Of a stretch of 64,000 nt of DNA, positions 24,001 through 35,000 are shown piece by piece (positions within the stretch are counted from its first letter, which is position 1; each line of letters starts with the position of its first letter). The position numbers and the translations under genes are program-made. The DNA lies in the NCBI RefSeq assembly GCF_958979055.1, contig NC_084886.1, positions 44,566,654 through 44,630,653 of the forward strand, given 5' to 3'. Under the pieces are notes generated by a model. The model was not told the DNA's origin, searched no databases, and worked only from the letters and a program-made list of their open reading frames with translations. Source of the DNA: Alnus glutinosa (lineage: Eukaryota; Streptophyta; Magnoliopsida; Fagales; Betulaceae).

Positions 24001-26637
24001 TTTAATGATACAATATAACTGGAAATGGTCAAGAATCCCAGTCCAATAGAAGGGCAGGAGAACCCGACAGTTTAAAAGCAGTAGCTGATTGGATAGGAAC
24101 CCTGGGTTGGACTGCTGGAGACCAAGATGGCAACCAGAAGAGCCAGCAAAATAAACTTGTTCACTACAACGGATCTGGTAGCAATGGTACTCGTTGGTCT
24201 TGAGACGTAGTGAAGGGAGACTACCCTTGTTAAGGCGACATGAATACCAATACAAACTTACTCGTTAAAATACTAGAATTAACCATTTGCCTTAGTTGCA
24301 ATAACCTCAGCTGTCACGTGGCACACATCATCCTAGAGAGGCAACCATCACAAATACTAGAATTAACAATAACCTCAGCTAAATAAGCATGATGTATAAC
24401 TGAAGTTTAAATCCAAAATTCAGAAGTAAAATAAGAAGTGACACTGACATATTTGCAGCAGTACAGCTTGACCAATAAATTTTAGACCCAAGATGCAAAA
24501 GAAAGAGTGAGAAACTTTTACAGCTCTACCGAAACAACTATGAATCTATCAGGCACTCGAACAATGATTACTTCAGGCCTAGCAGCAAATGAAATTGTTT
24601 CAGTTTTCAAAGCCTGGGTCATAAATACAAACCACTGTTCAGTCACCAGATCTGAAAGTTTTTATAAAAAGCCCAGGTTTTAGCAATCACATTCAAAAAC
24701 CACTCATCCCAAAAGCTTAAGCTAATAGGAAGTGCTAAATTTAATAATTTAATCAATACTTTAACACTCGCATTCGCGTGTAGGCTCAAATTCCATTTTA
24801 ATAGGTGAAGCCCAACACGTGAAATATTTAATTGAAATGGAGGGTGAATTGTGGAGTCAGGGTTCGAACTCAGGACCTCTGCTTTAATACCATGTTAAAT
24901 CACAACTTGTCCCAAAAGCTTAAACCAATAAGAAGTGATAAATTTAATCATTTAATCAATACTTTAACAAAGGTCATCTCTTGAATGTGAGTTAGCTTGT
25001 GTCTAAATAAAGAAAACAAGAGCAGAACAGGTTCACATTTTACACCTACTTACTGCAATTAAGACATTTTTTTAATCACAACACTGAACCACAATCCAGC
25101 ACAACTCTTCAAGATAGTGAATCATCAATGTCATTAACATATTTCTCATATTGCATGTAAACCGCAATCCTGGACAACTCTTCAAGCTAGTGAATGGTCA
25201 ATGTCGTTAACCTATCCAGATACTGCATCTGTAATAATGCTGATGATAATGATGTCATAGACTCTTCCAAACAAAAAAGTTCAATCTCACGAGATATAAA
25301 AGAAGGGAATTTTATGAGTTAACGCGTTCATTGAAACACAGCTTCATTCATCATGTTTTCACCATTCAAATAAATTCTATGAACCAAAAATCCACAACAG
25401 CGAGAGTGAAGAAATAATAATACTTACTGAGGATTGGAGGGGCCTCTTCCTGCTTCACGAAGCGCTGCCGAGGATCAAAATTCAAGCGGATTTGCTTCTG
25501 ATGCTTAGAGCTTGCCAAGTCATCGTACTCCCTCGCCACGGCAGCCCCAAGCCCGTTGTATATCACTTTCCAAATTTGGCGCTGCTCTACAATGTTTGTG
25601 AACCTCAGGGCCTCCATCTCCTTCCTTGAGTATAACGTCTTGGTTCCATCCCCAATCTTTCTGCACCCATTTTCAGTTTCACCCCTCACAAGGGTATTCT
25701 TTCGATTCATCTCGAAAACCTTTTTTGCTTTTCTACGTGACCGCCTCGCCTTCTTTGCATCCATTTCTTGATTCACATTCTTGTTCCCTTTCCTCTCTGC
25801 ACATTTGTCATTGAAATCAATCAATGCCGTTTGATCGATTACTTCAATCTCCAAAGAACCCTCAAAATCAGTGAATTTTTCCCCCTGGGTTTTATCTTCA
25901 GCCATTAACACGACTTCAAGCTTCTCCAAGAGTTGCTTCTTTTTCACTTCCAAGAGAATTTTAGATTCAAATTCTTTTCCCAACTCCTTATTTTCCTCCG
26001 TGGCAGAGCCCACCTCAACACCCACTTCACTTTTCACAAAGGCCTTCTCTTCTTTGTCAGAAGAAGCAGACAACAAGCTTTCTTTGGCAGTCTCTTCAAC
26101 CCCACCCTTCTCTATATCAAACTTTTCTTGCTTTGCATCACCATCACAGACATAGCCCGCCTCGCAATTCTCAGTCTTTTGCACTTCTCCACCACCCTTC
26201 TCTACATCAAACTTTTCTTGCTTTGCTTCACAATCACAGACATAGCCCGCCTCGCAATCCTCAGTCTTTTGCACTTCTCCACCAAAATTCTCAACCTTGA
26301 TCACAAAATCCCCATTTCCAGAAGGCCCAGAAGCCAAAGAACCCAGCACTTCGCGACTTTGTTGAGCACCAGAAGCAAAACCCAGTTCTTGATTTCCTTC
26401 AGTGATGATTTCAGATTCTTCACAATGAGAAGAAGACTTGGACTTCTTGGAGTCAGAGAGGAGGCTCAAGTTCTTGTTCTCAGCGAAATCTTGCTCTTCC
26501 TGCTCGTCCTGGTGAACTATACAAAGAGAAGTGGAGGATTGTGGCGGCGGTGTCGGCGGTGTCTCTTGGGTGTCTCCGATCTCCGTGATTCTTCGTTTGA
26601 ATCCAACGCATCTATCCGAATCCATATCAAAAGCCAT
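17699..26637 (-). CDS. GEMIN2: GEMIN2-like snRNP assembly factor
   Basis: Four exons join in frame: 26637-25428, 22896-22632, 21970-21793 and 18262-17699, giving 738 residues. The start MAFDMDSDRC follows a GA-rich leader. Residues 335-375 (LYSRKEMEALRF, EQRQIWKVIYNGLGAAVARE) are typical of plant GEMIN2. The acidic exon 2 leads into the Gemin2 core PAFVVEGEPNFDSG and FEYIRRVRWEASQIP. Residues 671-738 (LSRNDCSWLFALCAAVDTPL, LNILTTVAGRYYGQ) form the conserved C-terminal helical part. Gemin2 binds Sm proteins and helps load them onto spliceosomal snRNAs in the cytoplasm. The long first exon is low-complexity and acidic and holds a 30-residue tandem repeat. Intron 3 (18263-21792) contains a LINE remnant, and intron 1 (22897-25427) a tiny LTR element. 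Confidence 0.88.
18560..20830 (-). mobile_element. Internally deleted L1 LINE in GEMIN2 intron 3
   Basis: The order on the minus strand is as follows. The end of ORF1 (KRELRRLSCSINFDF) lies near 20290-20500. The ORF2 start (RNVRGLNERDKCLRVRNLLK) is at about 20215-20285. The endonuclease domain (PNSNCDRRLLWDELAGFLNW, CIEGDFNVTLFPSEKSGEVC) lies at 19677-20150. The endonuclease-RT linker follows at about 19340-19480. The zinc-binding end (HIIVVDWCCMFKKSEESVDH) is at 18640-18750. Nearly all of the reverse transcriptase and RNase H is missing at about 19000-19100. A 49-bp tandem duplication lies at 18760-18857. Many stops are present and no 3' A tail is seen, so this is an old, dead copy. Confidence 0.8.
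24690..24969 (-). mobile_element. Very small LTR element (SMART/TRIM type), 280 bp
   Basis: LTRs of about 77 bp lie at 24893-24969 and, more diverged, at 24690-24766; both share AATTTAAT...AATCAATACTTTAACA. Read on the minus strand, the better LTR begins TGTTAAAGTATTGATTAAAT and ends GTGATTTAACA. The next bases, TGGTATTAAAGCAG, form a primer-binding site like that for initiator methionine tRNA. The interior is only 126 bp with no coding capacity. It lies in intron 1 of GEMIN2. A solo LTR of the same family lies at 14606-14680. Confidence 0.75.
26104..26283 (-). repeat. 30-residue tandem repeat in GEMIN2 exon 1
   Basis: Residues 119-148 and 149-178 are two copies of a 90-bp unit beginning GGEVQKTEDCEAGYVCD and GGEVQKTENCEAGYVCD. 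They differ at a handful of positions, so the duplication is fairly recent. Each unit adds two cysteines and several acidic residues. Confidence 0.85.
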
Positions 26638-26639
26638 CA

Positions 26640-26658
26640 GAGAGAGAGAGAGAGAGAG
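26640..26658. repeat. GA repeat in the GEMIN2 leader
   Basis: About nine GAGA-type units (CT on the coding strand) end directly before the ATG at 26637. CT-rich leaders are common in plant genes. The upstream in-frame codons (LSLSLSL) come from this repeat, so the first methionine after it was chosen as the start. Confidence 0.7.
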
Positions 26659-26839
26659 TTTGGGCGTTTTGAGAAAGAGGGCAACACTGAGCGCGCTGAG
26701 AGGTTTCCAAGGGGTTTTACAAGCTCGGACATTTCTTGAGCGGAGGGGGATTTTTATAAGCTCGGAGGATCCCACGTGCAACTTTTGGGTAGCACGTGCC
26801 GGTGATAGTGCTGTAGGAGACTAGGAGCTTTTGGACTGC

Positions 26840-27540
26840 GCAATCAACCAGGGCAATTATACATATACAGTACTCGTATCTTATTCATTTCAATCAATTT
26901 TTGTTTTTATGTTTTTAGAAAATAAAATTTAAAGATTTGTTGAGACTATCTCGTAAACATTGGGCGATAATTGTAACATAAAAATATAATTTTTAACTTT
27001 TTTTTTTAATAAAAAAATATGTTTCCTAATACCCTATACATACATGAATTGTATTTTGTATTGTTATTATTATTATTAACTTAGGACTTGTTATTTTTAG
27101 TATATGGACATGCATTACAATTATTAAACTATGAATATACATCTGATGCAATTGAAACTTTAGGATTTAATCTGAATTGAAACTTTCATGGGTAAAGAAA
27201 TTAATTATATATACTTTATCATATCTATTTCTAACTTTCTCAAAAGATAAATCTCATATTTTAGTGTTTGGTCATAGGGACTCATGTCAACTAAGTATAA
27301 GGGTGTAAACCTGGAGAGGCGGAACCGGGTACTTCAGTTATCCGGGCAGGATGGTATTTTAAAAAAAATAAAATAAAAAAAATAAAAAAAATTTAGACTT
27401 ATTTTTAGTATTGGATCTACTTTTTTGAACTTCATTTAAACTTTTTTGGGCTTTATTTAAACATTTTAGCCTATTTTTTTAAGATATTGAACCTAATTCA
27501 ATTAAGAAATTTCAATTATTATAATAAAGATAAAAAAATT
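26840..27540. other. AT-rich intergenic stretch
   Basis: No gene is seen. TAAGGGTGTAAACCTGG near 27297 resembles the outer end of plant hAT elements and may be the left border of the transposon relic at 27952-30065. I could not find the matching right end. Confidence 0.35.
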
Positions 27541-27599
27541 CTCATTTGTGCCATCCTGAGACTCATCAACTACAAATTTGAACTCGAAAACTCCACGTT

Positions 27600-27850
27600 C
27601 ATACATAATTACATATTAAAAACCTAAAAGTTCATAAACATATTACATATTAAAAAAATTTAAACCAAAAAGTCCATAAACATACTAAAAAAGTTCATAA
27701 CCAAAAGTTCATAAACATATTAAAAAAGTTCATAACCATATTAAAAAAGTTAATAATCAATAGTCCATAAACATATTAAAAAAGTTCAAATCCAAAAGTC
27801 CATAAACATATTAAAAAAGTTCATAACCAAAAGTTCATAAACATATATTA
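27600..27850. repeat. Minisatellite of AAGTTCATAA units
   Basis: The phrases AAAAAGTTCATAACCAAAAG and AAGTTCATAAACATATT alternate about five to six times with small changes. It lies just beyond the transposase stop codon, in the 3' part of the hAT relic. Confidence 0.65.
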
Positions 27851-27951
27851 AACATATCCCAGCATGGTTCGGTTTCTGGCTTTTTGTAGCTCTGCTCTCA
27901 TTCATCTATAACTACAATAGAAGAAAAAAAAATAGTTAAATGAATAAATAA

Positions 27952-30065
27952 CTAAAATGAATTAATAATAATGAAAACTAAAATGAATTTATACACATTT
28001 ACCATGTTCATCAAATATTTTAATAATATTCTCATTCTCCAAGTCTGCTTATTCTTTAACCAGTATTGTGTGCAAATCAAGGCATCAATTGTCAATGGAG
28101 ATAATGAACTCTTAAAGGGATCCAATATACGTCCTCTGTTACTGAATGCAGACTTAAATGCAACTGTAGAAATAGGAATGACCAATATATCATGGACTAT
28201 TTCTGCGAGGATAGGATATTTTGGTGCATTAATCTTCCACCAAAGTAAAATGTCAAATTCTTTTGTTGTTGCTTCACACCCATCCAAAAAATAACGATCC
28301 ACCAATGGCATACACTCAAAGTTGTTCTCTTTCTCAAGGTGTTGGATGAAACCCTTCATATATTCCATCTTTGTAAGTGTATCAGCATTGTCATCAACAC
28401 TAACATCTATAGAAGTAACAGTTGAACTTTCCATACCCGCATCAAAGTTAGACAAATGCCTCCCATATAACTTATTGTATTGCTCCCACAAACGGTTCAA
28501 GAGGTCTTTCACATTTGTCTCGATTTGTTTCGCCTACTTAGGGCCACTGCATTTTACTAAGTAATATTGCAACGCCTTCAACTTGGTATGCGGGTCAATA
28601 ACATGAGCGACATACAACAATAAGTTAACCTTTTCCATGGTCATCCAATACTTTTCATACTTTCTTTTCATATCCCAACTTAGTGCACTAAGGATAAGAT
28701 TACAACTCATACGCCCATCAGACAATGTATTTATAATAATACAAAGTTGAATGAAATATGAGTTGGAGGTGACATGAGTTGAACTAGAAAACTTCAATGT
28801 GGATTTATAAAAAGGTTTCAAAAACTTCACAAATTTCCTAGTATTTTCCTACTCATTATAGCTAGGAACAACAAAAGGATTACCATCTTCCTCCCCAAGT
28901 CAAGTAAAAGCTTTTTGGTACTTCTCAGTCGCACTCAACATTAAGTACGTAAAATTCCATATTGTTTGAACATTTAGAGACACTGTCTTCGTACATTGAT
29001 TTTTTTTTTTTTTCACACTTTATGCATTCTTTAAACATTGTAATTCTCTGTGGTGAAGACCTCACAAATTTCACTATGTTCCTAATATTAGAAACACAAT
29101 CACCCAATCATTTCAAGCCTTCATTTACAACAAGATTTAATATATGAGCGGCACACCGCATATGAAGGAATTCACTTTCCAAAATAGTATCTCTCTTGTC
29201 CTTCAACTTCCTTCTCATATAATCAATTGTCACATCATTGATTGTCGCATTATCATCTGTAATAGTGAACACTAATTCAATATCCCATTCTATTAATGTA
29301 TTCTCCAACATTCTTTCAATATTTTCACCCTTATGACTTGAAATTAAGTTAAATTTGATTATTTTCTTATGCATTCTCCAATCAGAATCTATGTAGCTAG
29401 CTGTAAAAACCATGTAGTTCAAATTTTGAAGAGATGTCCATGTATCAGTAGTTATGCAAATTCTTTTACCCCTCAAATAAGCCTTCAATTTAAGTTTTTC
29501 TTCCTCTTGTAGTTTTATGCAATCTTTTTGTTGAGTAATGCAACATGGCGAATTGAACCAATTCCATTCATCAATTGTCTAAACTCATAACTCTTCACAT
29601 GCCTAAAAGGCAATTCCTCCTTGATGAAATATTGAACAACCAATTTCCTTATTTTAATCGGATCATACTTCACAAATCCCAATTGGTTGGTATTGCAACT
29701 ACCATTCTCTGACATTTTCTTAAATGACTGTTGCAAGAGAGTTTGACTTTTCGGTACATTGGATTTTTCCCATTTTTTAAGTGGAGAGGTTTGACAGTTA
29801 GAGGTAAGGTGAGTCATCAAAGCCGAAGTGCCATATCTCCAGTGACACCCCAACATCTTATTGCAATAATCGCATGCTGCCTTAGGGTTTTACTTGTCAA
29901 TTGGTTCCACTTTTGTAAAGTGCAACCATACAGCTAATCGATTCACAGCTTTTGATTTTTTTTTTTTTTTGAAGGATCCAATTATGTTTGCAAGGAAGGC
30001 GAGGAGGTTTCAACATTTGTAGATGGTGTTGGAGGCTTGTCATGTGACTTATTGACATCTTCCAT
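27952..30065 (-). pseudogene. Decayed hAT transposase (BED finger type)
   Basis: The reading order on the minus strand is as follows. A start MEDVNKSHDKPPTPSTNVET lies at 30065, with a stop after SLQT. A BED zinc finger follows: VWLHFTKVEP, ACDYCNKMLGCHWRYGTSAL, MTHLTSNC. The transposase core has KRICITTDTWTSLQNLNYMV and ESEFLHMRCAAHILNLVVNE. The C-terminal dimerisation domain has DILLWWKINAPKYPILAEIV and ILDPFKSSLSPLTIDALICT. This is the RICESLEEPER-like layout. Several stops and frame changes separate the blocks, so no active protein is made. It is an autonomous-type copy that has died, not a domesticated gene. Confidence 0.8.
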
Positions 30066-30981
30066 AATAGGCCTAGTTGTGACTCACCCTTTTTTGATAA
30101 TTCAACAGAAATCAAACAACAACAACCCAATTTTTTGATAATCTACAATTCTACATAACCAAAAAAATCTCTCGTAAAATGGGTACCTAATTCGAGGATC
30201 TCATTCAAATATTGGGTGGAAGGGCAAGCGTTGCCTCCCAACAACACGGGCTTGCTCGTGTTCTATGAGAAGAAGAAGAAGAACACGGGCTTGCTCATTC
30301 AAAAATATCAAATCTGTAGAGAAGAAGAACTAAGTATTGCCAATACACTTTGCAAATAATTGGATCGTATCAATTTAAGTTGGGGTTTAAAGCTTTTGAA
30401 TCGTACTTATTAGTCTGCGTTGGAGTTTGACCTTTTCTCAAATGCATTGTAAGTGAGATAAAATTAAGGTCAAACCTTAAGCTTTTGAGTCATAAGATAA
30501 AGTATATATTCGCTCCTTTAATTCCGTCCACACTAGAGTGTTTTGGTGATCGAAGTTCGTACAAATTGGTAGGTTTTGAAATGGGTCGTCGGGGCAGGTA
30601 AGAGTTGAGTCTACTTGAGTTTGGTTTGAAAAACCATGAACCATGCTAAACCCATCCGTTTGGTATAAATTTTTGTTTTCCATTTTTTGTTTCTCTTTTC
30701 ATAACAATTTTATTAAATTTATTAATAAACAACACAAACAATATGTCATATCAAACCATTTTTTTTCAAATAAAAAGCAAATAAAATCTCCAAACATACA
30801 TTAACAAACATAGCTATTGGGTTAGTTATGTTATGTTATGGTGGTTAATAGTTAATCTAATTACAACCTTATCGAACTTTACTTTTACCATGTATACGTT
30901 TGTTTCAGATTTGGCTTAGGTGCCGTAAAAAAAAGGTCAACATCTAACTTCATTTTCTCTATCTTTTTTATAAAATACTTA

Positions 30982-31400
30982 AAACTAGATTTTGATCATT
31001 AAAAAAACTACCGTACATATGCTGTAGTTTTTTTCACAGCACCTAAGCCTAATCCGTTTCTCAAACTGCTATAGTGTAAATGTGTTGCATAGAATTTTTC
31101 CTTAGATAGAATTTTTCCTTGAGAGAAGTGAAATGGATTTGAAGTAGATTTTGACTATTAAAAAAACTACTGTAGTTTTTTTTACAACACCTAAGCCTAA
31201 TCCATTTCTCAAACTGCTATACCGTAAATGTGTTACATAGAATTTTTCCTTGAGGGAAGTGAAATGGATTTGAAGTAGATTTTGACTATTAAAAAAACTA
31301 CTGTAGTTTTTTTTACAGCACCCAAGCTTAATCCATTTCTCAAACTGCTATAAATGTAAATGTGTTACATTGCATTTTTCCTTGAGGGAAGCAAAATGGA
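30982..31400. repeat. Three tandem copies of a roughly 131-bp unit
   Basis: Each unit begins AGATTTTGA(C/T)(T/C)ATTAAAAAAACTA, passes through CTGTAGTTTTTTT and CCTAA(G)C, then TCTCAAACTGCTATA, and ends TTTTTCCTTGAG(G)GAAG. Units start near 30983, 31146 and 31277. Copies two and three are 131 bp apart. The first is longer because of an extra CCTTAGATAGAATTTTT. Function unknown. Confidence 0.75.
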
Positions 31401-32048
31401 TCTCTTCAAATTTTGTTTTATAGCATATAAAACTGTGTATGGTATCACGCCATCTAAAAATTTACTTTTTAAATAATGTAATAACGTATTTATCATGTAG
31501 CAACATATACACCATTAAATTTGCGAAATTTATTATGTAAAAAATATTACTCTCATGTTTCATCATATTTGTGTAAAACCTTTCAAAACCAATGGTAAAA
31601 GATAAGTTGTGATACATATATTACAGATCCAATTATGTTCTGCTAGCTTTTAAAGTGAAAAAGTAAGCAAACAAACACGGCCTTGAATGGCCCAACCAAG
31701 AAGTGCCAAAACTGAACACATATAATTCCACTGTGAGTCAAGCCTGAACTCAACCAGAGTACTAAACAGGAGAAAACGATACATACAAGAAAAGCCCATT
31801 TACCAGAAACATGAACAAGCAAAGCAGCCCATCCCGTATTCAATTTATGACTCCACAGATTATAGCACCCAGTGCAGTACCAGCAACAGACAGAAGTAGG
31901 CAAGATCATGAACCCAGTCCTAAACATTCAATCTCATATATAAAAAAATTTAAATAATATATATAATATTTGATGAAATCCGCAGACAAATGAAACTGAA
32001 CTGTGCAGAGGCAGAAAATCCAACACCAAAAAAACTCTGTTTATTTGC
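31400..32048. other. 3' flank of the kinase gene
   Basis: AT-rich DNA holding the probable 3' untranslated region of the PTI1-like gene. No other coding region is seen. Confidence 0.4.
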
Positions 32049-35000
32049 TCAAGTCTCTGGAGCTGGGGTAGGAGGCTTCAGAAGTGGTTGGAGAGCCTTG
32101 ACAACAATGCTCATATTTGGCCGGAACTCAGCCTCGTACTGCACACACAATGCTGCCACAGCTGCCAGCTGCATTTGCCACAGACAGCACAACCACATTG
32201 TAAGCTACTACCAAAGAAAACAAGGGGTGAGTTCGTGCATGTGTGTGAGAGAGAGAGAGGAGAGACCTTAGCAACTCCTTTAGGAGGATATTCTCCCTTC
32301 AGTTTTGGATCCACACACTGTTTAACTTTGTCTTCACTCAACCTTGGAGTAGCCTATAAAAATGAGTTTCATTTTAAACCATACCAAATCTGAAAGAGAA
32401 CTGATAAGAAAAAAAAGACATAACAAAGAAAGGGAATACAAATAATAACACTGAAAGAAACTAGGCTGACAAACTCACCCAAGTCACAAGACTCTGTTGG
32501 CCACGAGGCATGGTATGATCAACAGGCTTCCTCCCAGTCAGAAGCTCCAGAAGAACAACCCCAAAGCTGTACACATCACTCTTCTGAGTCAACTGTCCAG
32601 TCATTGCATACCTGCAAATTGTTTTACAGGACAAATTACTCAAAATACTTCCTAGCCATTCTTGTCAAGAAAAATAAAATAAAAAACAAGTGTAATAAGC
32701 AGCTCCGTGTTTACTTCAGAACCAATTATACCACGTGTTGCTATCAAAGAAACAATCTGTATGGTTATCATACAAATTTACTTGACAAGCCGAAAAAACA
32801 TCATTGTGGTAGGTATTTGACACTTTGGAACAGTTGGAAGGATATAGATATGTCCATAATCATAAAACCACACCTAAACTACTTTCACTAACAATTAGAT
32901 TCACTATGAGACAATTATATTTACTAGATTAACATAGCACTCCAGCTTGTGCAAGTCTCTAATGCAATGTCAGTCAAAACTACCCTCGTACTTAGATCTG
33001 GCCTGCTGACATTGAAATTAAGAGTAACAAGTTTTCAGGAAAAGTGCCCCAGCTGGACTACTGAAAGCCATTCAAACACATCTTTAAAATTAATTTAAGC
33101 TACATAAAACCCTAAGTGATTAGGCTCTTTCAAAATGGCAACCAAATTAATTTTGAGCAGGTGCCACCAAAATGAAGCTACCAAAGAAGCTCCAAAGAAA
33201 GACCTCTCAAAATAATTTTTGATAAGTGACCTCTCAAAATAATTTTTGATAAGGATAATATGAATATTTCTTTAAACAAAACCTTATATTTATATTTCTG
33301 TTTCCAAAACCTTTAATCTAACCTTATATTAACAGCTATTCTTTCTTCTGTTTCTATTTCATCTCGAAAAAACCAATGCAAATGGGAAAAACTAAGTAAG
33401 GGCAGACCTACAGAAGAAAGGCAACAGAGACAGCATAAAATGCCATCAATGAAATAATTGTTCCTTATCCTCATGTCATTTCCTATAATGTGCTCCTCTG
33501 ATTAATATCAGCTATATTTGATGACTAATTGTTTTTGTTTATTGAAATAAAAATAAGGTATATTAATTTTTCTTTTGTTTTTTTGGGATCGAGAGGTGAA
33601 CCCAAGGGGAAGGAGAGGGGGAGAGTGGGAGTTGAACGAGTGACATCCCCCTTACGAGGTTGGTACCCAGCTAAGTGTGATACCAACCCACAAGATTTGA
33701 TCCTTTTTAGGTAATCTCCTCTACTAGACTAGTCTTCTGGGCTTATAAGCTGCCCCTTGCATTAAATGTTTCAAGGTATCAACTGTACTGACGTTAATTC
33801 AGGTCAAGCACTACTGTAGTGATTCGGGTCTTAGGTAATATTTCGAAACCTAACAGTCTAAGTTATATAGAGCATTCAAAATGAAAAGTAAGGCATTTAG
33901 GGATGGAGGCATTGACCTTAAAAAATATAAATTGAAGAAAAACGAGGAAGGGAAATAATTAATAGCTGTAACAATATAATTGAAGTCAAATGAAAAACTG
34001 AAAACTGATCCCTAGTGATTACATAGGGTTTGCAGCAGTCTGTAACATGAAAGTAAATCACTTGAACGCAGCATAAAAACCGTCTAAACAAGCATTTTGT
34101 TAAAAAACTACTAAATATAGCTAAATAAACAAAAGACAAAGGAATTTCAGAAACGTTACTCTGGAGCATGATAACCAAAGGTTCCCAAAACTCTAGTAGA
34201 ATGGAGGCGAGCAGCCATGTCCGGAGCCTGATTTGAAAGGTTAAAATCCGCAATCTTGGCTTTGAAGTCTTCAAAGAGAAGCACATTGCTGGATCTGATA
34301 TCTCTGTGTATTATAGAAGGTTGAACCTTCTCATGTAGATATTCCAATCCCCTTGCTGCATCAACCGCAATTCTAACCCGTTGCATCCAGTCAAGCGTTG
34401 GACCTGGTTGTGCCCCTTGAACTCCCTTCCTACCTGTAATTGTCAACACAAAACACATCAATGTCCATTTTCTACAATATTTCTTTGTGTGAATCTAGAT
34501 TGCAGATTTAAAGTAGGACAAGCTGGCTTTGCACTACCATGCAATATGTCATGTAACGATCCCATGGTTGCAAACTCGTACGCAAGCACACGGAGATTTC
34601 CCTCCACACAGTAACCAAGCAACTCAACAAGATTTTCGTGCTTCAATCTAGAAACCATGGAAACCTAATATAAAGAATATCAATGCAGTCAGGTATGCCC
34701 AGAAACTAAAAGCAAAATCATATATCAAACTGAATTGCCTATAATTGTTTATGTTCAAAACACACCTGTGCCAAAAACTCGGGATTTGACTCGGGTTCTG
34801 ATGAAACATCAAGCTTTTTCACTGCCACAGCTTTCCCGTTACTTAAGTTCGCATAATAGACTCTCCCATATGATCCTTCACCAATCAAGGCCTTCGATCC
34901 GAAATTATCAGTCTTTTCTTTCAGTTCATCCACAGACAGTGCAGGCACTTCAATGGGTTGTGCTGGCTTTTGCACTTCAGGTTTGACAGGAGCTGCCACC

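Noticed and set aside
25933..26739. 268-codon open frame on the plus strand
   Set aside because: It is the antisense shadow of GEMIN2 exon 1, which has splice sites and conserved residues on the minus strand.
27297..30680. Terminal inverted repeats of the hAT relic
   Set aside because: The left end resembles an hAT terminus, but no matching right end or 8-bp duplication was found, so the borders are not claimed.
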